From assembly GCA_964017155.1 (NCBI GenBank), contig OZ024864.1:38454730-38518729 (forward strand): a stretch of 64,000 bases of DNA, given 5' to 3'. This document shows, piece by piece, positions 12,401 through 24,942 of the stretch. The stretch is from Oasisia sp. SBJ-2009. Its lineage: Eukaryota; Annelida; Polychaeta; Sabellida; Siboglinidae. Positions within the stretch are counted from its first letter, which is position 1, and every line of letters starts with the position of its first letter. The notes under the pieces were generated by a model. It had not been told where the DNA came from. It worked only from the letters and a program-made list of their open reading frames with translations, and did not search any database. Made by a program: the position numbers and the translations under genes.

Positions 12401-13631
12401 CTGTCCCAGGAGACTGCTGGGAAAGGAGCCCTGAGGTGTCTGTCCCCTGCAAGTCCTACACTGTAGTGAAGTGGGTCAAAAGGAGGTCTCCAGTTCTCTC
12501 CACTGTTGTGGATGTTGAGAGTTTATAAAGAACACTGTCTTTTAGAATGTAGGCAGTTGCTGAGTCAGTCCAACTGCTCAATGAGCTGTGCTTACATATG
12601 TCACAACACTGCAACAAGGGTAGTGTAGTTGATGTGTGCAGTGATGACGCTAAGGTGCTTTGTCACAAAATCTGGTGGATGTAATGACACTAGTCTGAAT
12701 GACAGTCGGCATTGTGCTCAGATGGTATGTGTTTGGCAGTTGTGTAAGTTCACATAATTGGAAAACAGCATTATGCATGGGTGGATGGTAGCTTGGTCAT
12801 CAACATGCATCATGGACCACATTGTGTTCCCTATGGATGTCATAACCATCCGGTGTGGCGTGAATATTCTGGCGATATTGAACGGTGATTTGAACCTGAT
12901 GGGCATTGGCTAAATTTGTGAAAGCCAAAATTACAAACCATACACCAGTACCAAATATGTGTTATGAGTGTGCTCCTGTGGTAAATGTTACAAATGTTTC
13001 TGACTCTGCAAACTAATTATGAGACAACTGCTTAAGTCTTTGCCCTGTCAATTCACGTATGTGCCACCTACTTGGTATTGTCTTCTTTATTTGATTTTTT
13101 GACATGTGTGAAATATTGCTAACAGTGGCTACTTGATATTGACTTGTTTTCTATCTGATATACCCGTGATTTTGATTTGTGCCATTTCTCTAGGATTTGT
13201 TTGACGCTTTCAAGTTGTGCTTAATATATAATATTTAGTGGATTCTAAACGGCGACAATTAAGACGACATAAGGTGTAAGATTTCTGTTAACTGGAGCAT
13301 TGTGGACAATTTTGAGTATCATGTTTAAGGACTTGCCATTGTCTTGAGTTGAATGTCAAACATGTCCACCATAATTTTTAGTACATTGACAGAATGAAAG
13401 TGTGTATTCGTTTTGCGTCTGTGATCAAATATTTAAGAAAAGAGTCTGTCACTAACTGCTGTTCACTGAATAGTCACACCTTCTTTCCATCATAAGCAGG
13501 AATGGGCAGTGAATGCATCTGTTGAAATTTAGGTTAACGCATGCGTCAGTGTTAATCAGTTTTCCGGGTTGATCGTGGGTTGCCTTTGGAAATATTCTGT
13601 TTCCATGAAATTATGTCTGAATGTCAGATTA
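9450..13631 (+). other. long non-coding stretch, possibly 3' UTR of the upstream gene
   Basis: No reading frame with coding character was found. The stretch is unusually free of repeats for this window, apart from a tandem duplication at 10,005-10,122, which would fit a long 3' UTR. AATAAA hexamers occur at several places, for example near 11,834 and 14,482. Where the transcript ends cannot be decided from sequence. Confidence 0.35.
10005..10122 (+). repeat. 59-bp tandem duplication
   Basis: Two adjacent copies of a 59-bp unit (GAAAATGTTAGATTCTCAAA at 10,009 and 10,068), differing at a few positions. Confidence 0.85.
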
Positions 13632-13873
13632 GATGGGTTTGGATTACTGGTAACTAGGTTTCACTGTATGTGTCTATTTACTGTCTAATATATATATATA
13701 TATATATATATAATGTATTATTAAAACAAATACACACATATAAAAGGTATATATATACATTATAGTATACCATAATCCTATAATATATATATATATATAT
13801 ATAATTATAGAGAGAGTTTTATAGACACCTAGTTACCATTAATCCAGACCCATATTATCTAGCATTTGGACAA

Positions 13874-13935
<62 letters not shown>

Positions 13936-13988
13936 ATATGCCACATTTTATAAGTTTATATATATATATATACACATATATGTGTATG

Positions 13989-14023
<35 letters not shown>

Positions 14024-14048
14024 AACTTATGAAATGTGGCATGTGACT
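13632..14048. repeat. two AT/TG hairpins
   Basis: Hairpin 1 has arms 13,632-13,677 and 13,821-13,853 (CTAGTTACC paired with GGTAACTAG), the left arm carrying a short extra segment, around TA runs. Hairpin 2 has arms 13,932-13,960 and 14,021-14,048 (ATGCCACATTT paired with AAATGTGGCAT), also enclosing TA/TG microsatellites. Both look like small inverted-repeat elements whose loops became microsatellites. Confidence 0.8.
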
Positions 14049-16157
14049 GTCATCAGACATGAAATTGGAAACATAGTCAGAAATTGGAAACTAGAGTTTC
14101 TGTGTTACTGGTCATATTTAAAGAATGTGATTTGTCCTATGCTATGAATGAAACTGTTTGTAATATAGTGTCTTAAGATATTCTATGTATGCTTTATGTA
14201 TGTAAGTATGTATGTATGTGTGTATCAGTTGGCAGATGTTCACAGGACATCAGGATCATGCTTAGCAAATAATTATGAACGTGTATCATCTACAGAGGTA
14301 AGAAATTATGTTGGAAAAATATAGTGTGTGCAATTTAAAATATTTACCTTACCATAACTGTGTAGTTAAGTGACATAATATATGTATTTTAGTGTGTACG
14401 TGGTAGTATTTTGTGAGATACTGTGTGAATGCACTGCTTGGTCCTTGCGTGTGTCTTCGATGCTGACAGAACTGTTGAGTGAAATAAAGTTTATTCACCC
14501 ACGTTACTCACTGTTTCTCTTTGTATAGATTGTAGCAGTGGGCTCTCTGTTATGGTTGTTGTTATGGTAATCAAAATGTTCCCATTGACTTATTGAGAGG
14601 ATATCCGGATAAACAATTTACTGTCACACATCAATTTGTGATGGTCTCAGTTATATAGCCACCTCACAATTAGGGACACCTTAGGACAGTACAAGGTTAG
14701 TTTCGTAACAGTAAAGTATAGAAAAACCCTAGGAATGTGGTCACCTTGTCAGTAAGGTCAGGTTTGTCCCATTCTGAAGGGGACCTTAATAGTGAAGTTG
14801 CACTGAATAAATTTCAACCTGGCCAAATAACAATAACCATGACATGTGAGTCATATTGATGGGATATAAAAGCCTTCCATCACCTCACCAAAACAGTTGG
14901 TAATGCCATGGATGGACCGGACAGCATTACAAGAAAACAGCCGACCAATTAGCCTTGTAAAAGAAATGGAGTAAACTAAGAATGTGTTCTGATCTAATGC
15001 TACGAGGTATCTTCGTCTCCATCTTATTCCTGTGCTGCTTTTGGAGTTAGTCAGTTGTGTATTGTGGTGATCACTGGGAACGATGAGGACTTACATTAAC
15101 CACAGGGACTGAAAAATCAGTCCATGGTAAAGAGGTGTATTACTGGAATTGTTTGTATATGAATGATGCCAAGATGATGGAGAGACGAACTAGACGAATA
15201 CCGAAAGGGGTCCCATCTGGCAGAGGATGGCACAAGATAGGCAGAGGTGGAAACAGCATGCTGAGGCCTTTGCAAAACCACGGGACACTACTACGGCTGC
15301 ACAACAACGATGATACCTTTGCTGCCTTCTTGCCTAACGTTGGATCAAGCCATTTAGGCTTATATTGTCAACTGCAACAGTCCGCAGACTATGACAGACA
15401 CGTCTGAAAAGGTCTCCATGGACCCCTCCATGGTGTTTGACTCGTCTAGCGCAATACAAAGAAGACAAACGTTTAACAAAGATACACACAAAACATGGTA
15501 AATTATGAAATCACACTGAATAATGTTGGCAGCGTCGCCTCTCACGTGTCCACGTCATCAGTCAACCATTAACGTTTATGGACAATGAATCAAATATCGG
15601 GTCGGGAAAAGCATCCGCCTTTCTTGGGCATTTTAGTCGTGTTTAATCAGATATGACTGTTTGCACAAAACATGCAATTCTGGACCGTAGCAATTTGTTT
15701 GGAAATTGTGCATTTTCCTGAACATAAATATTATAATATTTACAACTGTACTGAGTCAAACGGATAGTGTTGCAGATATATTCCCAGTCGAGGAGGGTAG
15801 TGTTGGAGATTTTCCGAAGGGGTCGAGACACCAGGGTTTATTATGAATTTTCGCTGTCAACACCGTGGCATTTCAGTGTCACGTAGGAACAGATTTGTGG
15901 GAGCTGTCAACTAGTTAATTTTTTCAAACGGTCTTTTTATAGGCACGGTGTTTCATTTTGTAATGTGTTAAACACTTTATCATGATCGCTAATGCTTGCT
16001 TTCTGACGTCAGTGCGCTTATCAGCTGTTTTTATTAGGAGCCCTGATACCTAAGTAGCCAAGTAATATTGCCTGGGGCTGGGCCAATGATACACCGCACA
16101 GTTTATTGCTATGTTTTGAAAACATGACCTCACTGTATAATATCATGTTTAATGTTC
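14049..16157. other. no gene recognised
   Basis: AT-rich non-coding DNA. The only suggestive piece is a weak retroelement-like tail at 15,180-15,330. Short open frames here have no coding character. Confidence 0.5.
15180..15330 (+). mobile_element. possible non-LTR retroelement 3' fragment, degraded
   Basis: Read with small frame changes this stretch gives HLAEDG then WKQHAEAFAKPRDTTTAA, which resembles the basic C-terminal tail of endonuclease-reverse transcriptase proteins of non-LTR retrotransposons. Several stops and shifts are needed, so it can only be a fossil. Chance resemblance is possible. Confidence 0.25.
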
Positions 16158-16162
16158 GCGCG

Positions 16163-16221
<59 letters not shown>

Positions 16222-16260
16222 ACAAACACACGCACGCACACACGCGCGCGCGCGCGCACA
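16158..16260. repeat. (AC)n / (CG)n microsatellite
   Basis: An AC run (about 16,165-16,216) passes into ACAAACACACGC and then alternating CG (16,243-16,258); all alternating purine-pyrimidine. Confidence 0.95.
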
Positions 16261-19200
16261 TACAACACTATCGCATGCGCCTGCCAAGTGTTCATTCTCA
16301 TTTGCTACACATACGTGCGTACGCACGCGCACAGATCACAAACACGCACGTACGCACGCTGAGGACATGCACATAATCTATGCCATGCTCATAATTACTA
16401 TGCACTGGATGCCGAGTCACATGCTACGACCACCTCAAGTGTTTGGTAATTAAACCAGGTAAACAGTTGGATATTGCAAGTCATAATCAAACCGCGTGCG
16501 CTTCTGTGTTTACACACACAAGAAAAGTGGGTCCGCGTGGATCTTCAGAAGTAAGTACGAATTCAGCATATCTGAATTAGAAGCACACCATTCTCAAAAC
16601 AGCCTGGAATGTTTATCAGATTATACGGACCATACGTTATGTTTTCTTTCTATGAAATAATTATCCGTGATGTTTAGCATTTCCCAACGGCCTTTTCTAA
16701 TTACACAACAAAGTAATAATCCCATGAGTTTTTTTGTAGATACTTTTTATAGGTAAAGCATTTATCGTATTTTTTTCAACCTCTTCCCCTAACAACAAAT
16801 AAAGATCTACTCCCGATTTTTATTATCCTAAATTGTAATTGCTTGTATTAGCGATTTGTTAAACGTTTCATCCGCAATGTGGCGCCACTGTAGCAATCTT
16901 TCCCGCGATATAATAATGTAACGACGCAATGTAGTGTGTGACTGCGTACGTATGCGTCAAGTTAAGTTCCGGTACTTTCGAAATGCGGGAGTTTCAAACT
17001 ATTTCTTTAGGTTCATGTTCGAAAATTCAGTGGTACGTTGGTGGAGATTGTTCACGAATCTCAGTAACTAGCCGTTAGTACCGTAATCTCGGAGTAACGT
17101 TACGATTTAATTGTAACGTATGGCTAAAAAAGCCTAGACCGTCTATGCATCATGGCATACGTATTCCTTTTTGTAGGCTACTAGGTGAACTACATCGATG
17201 TCACGGCTTTTGGTCCACAGTGCAGTCAGCTTCCCTACACGTGATAGTCGTGTGAAACGCACATGTAAATAACAAACACACCGTGTAAAACACGCACATG
17301 CAAACACACTGTTTATACGCAAGCATGCACGTTGCAATCCAGTACGTGCAAAAATAACACGGCGCTCTAAACACGTATTTAACAAACAATTTTGTTTACA
17401 AATAATAACTATCTTTAACCAAACAAATCTCCATGTAGCTATGCATTCATACATATGAATTTATCCACCACCACAAAATAAGATTTTACTGATTTGAAGA
17501 CACCGAATATGTGTCTAATACGCCCACAAAAGTGTTGATAAAACAAACTGTAGACCGTATATTAAAGTACATCGAATCAATATTACATTTTGACCGATGT
17601 CTACGTTTAACCAAATTTAGCAGAACTAATGTATGTAGATCTAACAACTATAAGTATATAACTTGGTTAATACATAATATAAATAAATAATTGTACACAA
17701 TTGTAACGCAGGTGTTCGAGGTCTACTAGACTATTTATTTGCAAAAGTTGCTAAGTAAAATAAACAAAATCTCGTGTAGTGAATATTCTATTGTCGCAGT
17801 AATACATTCATAAAGCATCGACTATGCCAGAAAATCAATGCAGGTGAAGGGTCATTTTTAACAACTTCCAATTTTTTTTTTTCGTAAGCATGAACCCCTT
17901 GACCAATAAATAGTGAGGTAATATATATTAGTGGTAATACAATTGAATTTTTATTTACATTAAAAAAAACAAGAGTATAATAAGTAGTAACTATATACAT
18001 ACTTCATGGGAATTGCAGTGCGATATAGTCATTAGAGGCAACGTAGTCGTACAACTGGTTAATTAGGTGACTCATTAACATACACTCACTACTATTGCGT
18101 CTTGGTTGCTTTTCAGTTGACCCGTACCATGGAGTTGATTGTAACAGTTGAGTGCTTCCGCATATTTCCAAAGGCGCATATTTGTTTTGTTTGTAGAACT
18201 CCTAACCCATTTACTTAAGTGGCCAGCATAGGAGTAGATCTACTCACCGTTTCATGGACAGGAGCACAGGAGAATTGTACAAGTCCAACACTTAGCACAG
18301 AAGTGCTAAGTGTTGGACTTGTGCTGAATACATTTTCATTCGACACAGAAAGAGCATTTACTAAAAGAATTACGAGTGAACTCGATCTAGATACAACAAC
18401 GCGAACAGCATTCTTTATCGGTGACTTTATAACCAATCGCGCTCTACCGAACGTATCACCACGGACTTATATGCAAATATGTTTAGAAAATGAGCAATAA
18501 AATTTAATGGACATAAATTTGGAAATATTTTTGTGACGTAGATGACATTCATTCATGACATCATGCTAATAACATTAAAAAGAAATAGGAAACGATGCAA
18601 AAGTCCACTGCTGTTCATTGGATTAGTCACACACTACCTAGGTAACGTCGAAAATGCGATAAATATGATGGTCGATTTTTTTTTTTACTCTGGACGAAAT
18701 AGACTGGTTAACTGGTGAAATGACCCAAATGACTTTACTGGTGAAATGACCCAAGTCTGTTGTATCATGTTCTGGAAAATGTACACATATTTCGTTGACG
18801 GATACATTAAAATACTTCCTATCTAGTGGTTTGTCCTTTCTCACCTGCGTCTTAAACTTGGTGGGTGCCCTGTGAAACGGCAGAGTACAGTTGGATCGCC
18901 ATAACCTTTTAATTGGCACGCAGATGACAGGCAGACGACAAGCAGACGACACTTTTTACTCGCAACCCAACCTGTGCGTCACTTCTGCTCCTCGATTATA
19001 ATTATGGCCGATTATATAACGTCGTGTATCGAGGGACGGTATCACAACCACATATTGTTGCTGTTGTAACGAAGATTAAGGCTATTCTAGGTCAGCACGT
19101 GAGTTTACTTCAATGTAGACTTAATGTTTAATATGTCACTCCCTCTGCAAAGACCGCCTCGTGTGTCACAGGTAAATATTGTGTAAGTCTTTAAAAGCGC

Positions 19201-20539
19201 GGGAACAGTGCGTTTAGCCAATGAAACGTGGACGAATTCGCTTTGTTTATTTACGTTCGCACTCTGTCGTCTGCGCGATGCAACCTGAATGAACTCGCGT
19301 GTAGTTAGTTATACACTTACAGTGTTCACTGTTTACATTCGTGACGTGCGTCAATCGTCAGATTTACGGGCTTTTTACGGGGCGTTAGGTTTCACGAGTA
19401 CACTACGGCTAGAGTATAAACTGGTGCAAACGAACATTATAGTACATACACGCAAGCTTAGCAAACGAATTCGTGGAATAGTCGTGATGACCATAGCATA
19501 GCTAGGCACAGCTAGGCTGGGGATTGGGGGGAGTCCTTTGAATTCAGTTAGAGTAGTATGCCCCTAAACGTTATAATTCTGAAATGCCACCCCTTGACGT
19601 TGAGAAGCGCCCCCCCCCCCCCCCCGACATACATGCGACCATGTGTCAATGTTGCCATAAAATTGTTCAGCAGCATGACTCTACTAGAATCCCTAGTCTC
19701 ACCCACCTAAGAAACGAACGATAGCGTCAGTGCGGTCTCGAAATTGAGAATGTCGCCGCGAAAAACCCTGAAAAGCACCCATCCCCCCATTTACGATATC
19801 GTCTGTGGAGCTGAGAGAACGCAGAAGCTCATTTACGGCGCTGCGGCAGTTACAACAAATCAACTGCATACCCCCCCCCCCCCCGTAATATCGTCGTCTG
19901 ATGTCATGTCGAACTGAAGCCTCAGCTCTGCCCAATGAAATGTAGGTGTGTGCCTCTCTAGTCTACCCCCTTTGGGCCCGCCTCTGACAATTATTATATC
20001 GACAGGTGACACCAATTTCACCGACTATAGCCATAGCGGCCCTAGCCCAATGTGGAAGACAACAGTGTGCTTCAGACAACTATAGACGTACACAATTAGT
20101 ACACACCCTGGGAATGTAATTATGATGTTACAAAGGCGCGACAGAGAAACAAAATGTTCGACAGCGCGGGGCCCCCGCCCGTCTTCAGATGGCAAAGTGT
20201 GTCAGAATCAATGACAGTGGAAGCGATGTGGTGATGAAGCTTCGATTATCAGCCACTCCCAATAATTAATCTCGTTCCCTCCCCAAGTGGTCGAAACTGT
20301 GGGCTTCGGGTGACGCCTCCCATATAGATTTTAACATTTATTATACCATTTATTATACCTACCATCTTTCGTCTTTATAAAATTGTTGATGTTGGGTCTG
20401 CGTGTTTGTGTGCGTGTGAGGGGCGCGTGTGCGTGCTAAGTCGTATGCATAACAATCTTGAGTTACAGCCATTGCACTGAGTATAAACAAACACGCACCC
20501 ACACGCTAATGCACATCTGCACGGTGGCTAGGAGAGACG
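16261..20539. other. no gene recognised; scattered simple repeats
   Basis: No coding exon can be supported. Visible items are a perfect stem-loop at 18,279-18,322, a duplicated GGTGAAATGACCCAA at about 18,712-18,755, and C runs at about 19,609-19,625 and 19,869-19,883. The open frame around the stem-loop (18,219-18,500) lacks recognisable domains. Confidence 0.5.
18279..18322. repeat. perfect 20-bp stem with 4-nt loop
   Basis: ACAAGTCCAACACTTAGCAC at 18,279-18,298 is followed by AGAA and then its exact reverse complement at 18,303-18,322. Pairing decays immediately outside. The tiny loop argues against a microRNA precursor. Confidence 0.9.
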
Positions 20540-20703
20540 TGTAAAAAACAAAAAGTCGTAATTATGTTAAAAAGTCATAACTACGACTGCTAAAGTTGTA
20601 ATTACGGGATTAAAATATCATAATTACGAGACTAAAAGTGTTAATTACGAGATTAAAAGTCGTAATTACGACATTTAAAGCCGTAATTATGAGATTCAAA
20701 CTG
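20540..20703. repeat. palindromic minisatellite, TCGTAATTACGA type
   Basis: About seven to eight degenerate units of roughly 20 bp, each containing a form of the palindrome GTCGTAATTACGAC separated by short A-rich spacers (for example AGATTAAAAGT). The unit recurs at 21,172-21,257 and 24,682-24,704. Confidence 0.85.
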
Positions 20704-21171
20704 TTTCTCTCGGTATAACAACAACTTTGAAAAAGCCGTCAAGCTCATCATATTGACTTGCCACTTTTATTGATATGAGTGACTATTGTCATAGAATCAG
20801 TTGTTACTCATGAGGTCAATGACTTGTTGACTTAATGCCTGAAAATCTAAATTATTATAATGAATATAGAAAGCAGTGCGCGTCTCTCTATGTATGTATA
20901 GCCTTGTAGGTCGGTAGGCCTGCCTACAGATCCGTACCTCAATAAAGTCATAAACCGTGAATACAGTACGTAGTGCTCACCACTACTGTCATCGAGTAGT
21001 CTAGGCTAAGACTTATAGCTGTGTGTGTGTGTGTGTACGTGCGTGCGTGCGTGCGAGCGAGCGTGCGTGTGTGCGTGTGTGTGGGTATATCATATGACGA
21101 CGTTTGATGACAATACCAGCGGTTACTGTTTTCATGTTTTTTAGTTGAAAAACGTCTTAATTAAACAAATT

Positions 21172-21257
21172 AATATCATAATTACGAATTTTTAATGTAC
21201 TGAATGTGACTTTTAAAGTCGTAATTACGAATTTTAATCTCGTAATTACTTTTAATA
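21172..21257. repeat. second block of the TCGTAATTACGA minisatellite
   Basis: Three further units (CATAATTACGAA, GTCGTAATTACGAA, CTCGTAATTAC). The LINE coding match begins directly after it at about 21,258, so the LINE appears to have landed in the array. Confidence 0.8.
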
Positions 21258-21677
21258 TCGCTGCCTGTCCAATATCGTATAATGTTTAAGATGTGTACCA
21301 TTACTTACCAGGCACTTTCTTCTAAGCAGCCATCGTATTTACATACTTTACTTACTCCTATAAGAAAACCTATTCAACTTCGGTCATCTACTTCTGTTTT
21401 ACTCTTTGTACCAAAGGTCAATACTAATATGGGGACCAGGGCTTTTGCTGTGGGTGCGCCTACTCTATGGAATATGCTTCCTTCTAGCGTGAAATCAGTT
21501 GAAAATATTGCTAAATTCCGTCGTCATTTAAAAACATATCTGTACAATCTGGCCTATCCACCATAGCTCCCTGGCGCATCAATCAATCTGATGACAACTT
21601 GATTTGTTTACCGACTATGAGATCGATTAATCCTTTTTGTTTTGATGCGCCTCTGAGCTTGGTTTCTAAGGATATAG
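21258..21677 (+). mobile_element. CR1/L2-like LINE, 3' part (first piece)
   Basis: An open frame from 21,261 to 21,566 reads LPVQYRIMFKM, PSYLHTLLTP, TRAFAVGAPTLWNMLPSS and SVENIAKFRRHLKTYLYNLA, the C-terminal end of the reverse transcriptase protein of CR1/L2-type LINEs. The 3' UTR follows (GCGCCTCTGAGCTTGGTTT near 21,648) and is cut at GGATATAG, 21,670-21,677, by a 2.9-kb element; it resumes at 24,595. The copy is 5' truncated and has no endonuclease or catalytic RT domain, so it is dead. Confidence 0.85.
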
Positions 21678-24587
21678 TAGGCACTTCAACAACAAAATTA
21701 AAATCATCATAGGATGTTGGAAATAGGCTCAAATGAAAGGTAATAAGTTACAGATCACATAACTTTTAATTTTATTACGATATCTTTATTAGATCCGAAG
21801 TTATTGCAATTTAAAGATGGAAAAATTGCGCAAAATTTGTGTATCTCTTATAATGGTAAAATGAGCTCATTTTTGTGTTTTCTATTGATAGATATTTGAA
21901 TAAAAGTGACTTTAAAATGGCATAACTTTGTTATTTATATGACTATTAAAACACTTTTTGCAGTGTTTTGAAATGCATTGAATGGAGTAATAAATTGGCT
22001 ACATAGGTTTTTGGCACTAATTAATTCAGTTAATTAGTTAATATTAGTTAAGTAGTATACAGTAGTAACAGACCAATACATTCTAATCAAGACCAGCATA
22101 GTCCATAAATATGAAGATATTTATACATATAATGCAGTGTGCACAACCACATTGATATTTTATGAGAATAAATATATGTTAACTAGTCATGTAATAATAA
22201 ATAAATTAATTAGTTAATAGGCGATAATTAGCAGGCCACCTCGACAGACAGAAACCTTTTGGTAAAATACCACAATATCCATGAATATGTTTATATTATA
22301 TAAACATGAAATCTGTAGAACCACCTTACTATAAATTAGAGTTAAGTAATATTAATAATAAACTAATTAATAAATCAAAATATAATTAATAGCCGTGCTT
22401 TGTATAGACATAGACATACACATGAATAAAAGGCCGCAATGTCCATAATTATTAAAACATTCCCACATTAATTACTGTAGTAAATACACATTAGCCAGTA
22501 ATTTCACATTAACACTAACTTAATTAATAATAAGTTAATATTGGTTAATGTTGGCATGCTAACTCAACTAATGGCTAGGTTTTGATGAAAGCCCGCAGTA
22601 AATAATTATGAATTAAATATAATTTATGCAATGTTTAGAACCACATGAAACATTATGATCAACCATTAATAAATACATGTCATAGCATAAATAATAACTT
22701 TATTAATAATTAACTAAATAACAAACTCAACAGATCAATACATGACTATGAAGCACAGTTGTCATACTTCACTTGTTTATGGGTGACCGTGATGTTGCAG
22801 GTTGGACAAATGCTGCAGACTCAGTAGTAGCCAGTAATAAATTGTTATCGTTTCATAATATTCTGCATTTAAACATGAACTTGATGAAGTAATGTTTATA
22901 AACTGTTCACAGTGTTTCATCACCGACTCCAACATCTCGTGTCAAATGCAAGACCACTTTCTGTGATACCCTCCACATGGATAAAGTCCGAGATGAAGAA
23001 GCTGCTCACATTACTCCGCCTCACTATGTTCAGTGTAGATATGTGTAGATATGTGTATTATGTGTCACATTCAGCGAGACAAATTGTGTAATAAATTAGT
23101 GTAAGCAGATGATGCATGTGATATATTGATGCCTTTAGTTTATAGGTTCTGTATCTTCACAGTTAATTGACACATACAGTTATGTTCGTAAAATAGTGTT
23201 GTATTATTGTCTATTAAAACTGCAGTGTACATGTCACGTTCACAGGGACTGCATCTTCAGAGAGTGTAGATATGTTGCTGTGTCATCTTCAGTCAAACGA
23301 AGCTTGTAATTATGCATACTCATGTGTGATTTTTTTCAGGTGCGAGATTTCTGAAATAAAACAATTCAAAGTGCATGCAATAACTACAATAATTCATCAG
23401 GCACATTATGTCGGTATTATTGTATATTCATGCCAAGCATTTAAATAAATAATAAATAAATTATTATTAGTAATGTGTAACATTTATAGAAGTAATTGCA
23501 TTATTATTAATTTTAATTAGGAATAGCAGTAGTGATATTTTATTCACAATGTCATAAAACAGCAGCACACTAAATAACATGAACTTTATCTTATTAACAT
23601 AGTGGACCTGCAACAATATAAATAACACAAATAAATATATAAGTAAATGGTAGTCAACATTGACAATACATAGCAATACTTAATTAGGCCTATTTCCAAC
23701 AATTATTACAACTGAGAATGACAGATCGGTCAAATGTCATGATTTTTTAATGGCGCAAAACCATATTTCGCATCGAAGCACGCCACAAATTTCTTCACCA
23801 CTAACTAACATAAATCCCTTAGATTAGGTTAAACACAAAATATGTTCACATAAACATATATATATATATAGACCTTAAACCAATAATTTGGTAACACGCA
23901 CACGATTCCACCGATAGACGATACATGTCACGTGACACAACACCTACGCTAACCGGGTTAAAAATGGTGAAACTTCCAATTTTTTGAATGGCTCAAACCA
24001 TATTGCACCCCCGGCGCCCCCACGCACCCCAACAATTTCTTCACCACAGGTTACAATAAACCTCATAGATTACCTTAGATACCAAATATTCCCGATGTTC
24101 GACACCGATATTGCTTAACCCAACTTGTTTTGGTGACACACACGCGATTTCATCATCATTTCAAGTCGTAACAACGGTAAAACTTGAAGCTGTTTGAATG
24201 GCTCAAAACTGCATTTCGCACCGATGCACGCCAAAGATTTTTCATGACAGAGTAATAAAACACCCATAGATTACATAAAACACAAAATATTTCACCAGCC
24301 TCTTTGGTATATTTGGTAAATTCATTCATGAAACACTGCTACGTCATCATATCGATGAAATCTACCTTAATTATGGTCAAACTTTAAAATTAAAACGACG
24401 TAGATAAATTTCAACTCACCACCAACATGGATTCGCAAACCGATGACGTCAATCACGAACCACGTGCGCGAATCAGAGAGTTAAAACAAAACGGTACCCA
24501 GGTCCAAGTAAACGAGACGACGCTGCAGCTACGCGGCTTTACGCGGAGAAAAAATCACCGCGGCAGCAGAATTATTTGAAGTGCCTA
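21678..24587. mobile_element. 2,910-bp TIR element inserted in the LINE 3' UTR
   Basis: The element starts TAGGCACTTCAA and ends TTGAAGTGCCTA, a perfect 12-bp terminal inverted repeat, and is flanked by the direct repeat GATATAG (21,671-21,677 and 24,588-24,594). Removing it restores the LINE 3' end seen in related copies. The inside is AT-rich without a transposase. It has two blocks of degenerate tandem repeats: units of about 160-175 bp at roughly 22,080-22,720 and units of about 210-240 bp at roughly 23,745-24,400. A 50-codon open frame (24,427-24,579) fills the GC-richer right end; its meaning is unknown. It is probably a non-autonomous DNA transposon; the superfamily is not assigned. 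Confidence 0.8.
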
Positions 24588-24594
24588 GATATAG

Positions 24595-24645
24595 GCGCAA
24601 TAGAAGTTAACAAATTATTATTATTATTATTATTATTATTATTTA
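24595..24645 (+). mobile_element. CR1/L2-like LINE 3' end (second piece) with (ATT)n tail
   Basis: GCGCAATAGAAGTTAACAAA followed by about nine ATT units. This is the end of the LINE interrupted at 21,677; the same block terminates the copies at 1,742 and 43,620. Confidence 0.8.
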
Positions 24646-24681
24646 TGATTTATAAATCTTAAAATAATTGTATCACTATTA

Positions 24682-24704
24682 ATCTCGTAATTACGACTTT
24701 CATT
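24682..24704. repeat. third block of the TCGTAATTACGA minisatellite
   Basis: ATCTCGTAATTACGACTTT directly after the LINE tail, matching the blocks at 20,540 and 21,172 on the other side of the LINE. Confidence 0.7.
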
Positions 24705-24934
24705 TTTACACGCCCTCTCCCAGCACGATTTATCATGAACAAGTATCGAAAGTAACGCTCAACACTCACCAGCAAAAACATTACTAACCGCGTGTAAATA
24801 AAAACAACGGTGGATGGCATTAACAGTGTATGGCGCGCGTAATCATATCCCACAATTAATCATTTTTCCCGCCACCCAAGTTTTCGAGCCTCGTTCTCGA
24901 GAACAACAAACGCGTCACGTGATCAAATGAACGG

Positions 24935-24942
24935 TATAAAAG
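24935..24942 (+). promoter_or_regulatory. TATA box of a possible unknown transcript
   Basis: TATAAAAG lies 19 bp downstream of a CACGTG E-box in a locally GC-rich stretch. A start site would be expected near 24,965 (GCAGTTACTG). An ATG at 24,995 opens 46 codons, ending in a TAG that directly abuts a strong donor, TAG|GTGAGT at 25,136. No matching downstream exon was found, so this may be a non-coding or short-ORF transcript. Confidence 0.35.

Noticed and set aside
16021..16453. Open frames of Cys-Val or Thr-His repeats over CA/TG microsatellites (also near 35,817-36,228 and 41,150-41,347)
   Set aside because: Pure by-products of dinucleotide repeats in several frames; no flanking coding signal.
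18279..18322. microRNA precursor
   Set aside because: Loop of four bases and perfect stem of only 20 bp; a Drosha/Dicer substrate would need a longer imperfect stem and larger loop.
19699..19935. 78-codon minus-strand frame with a glycine run
   Set aside because: Glycine run is the complement of a C homopolymer; no other coding evidence.
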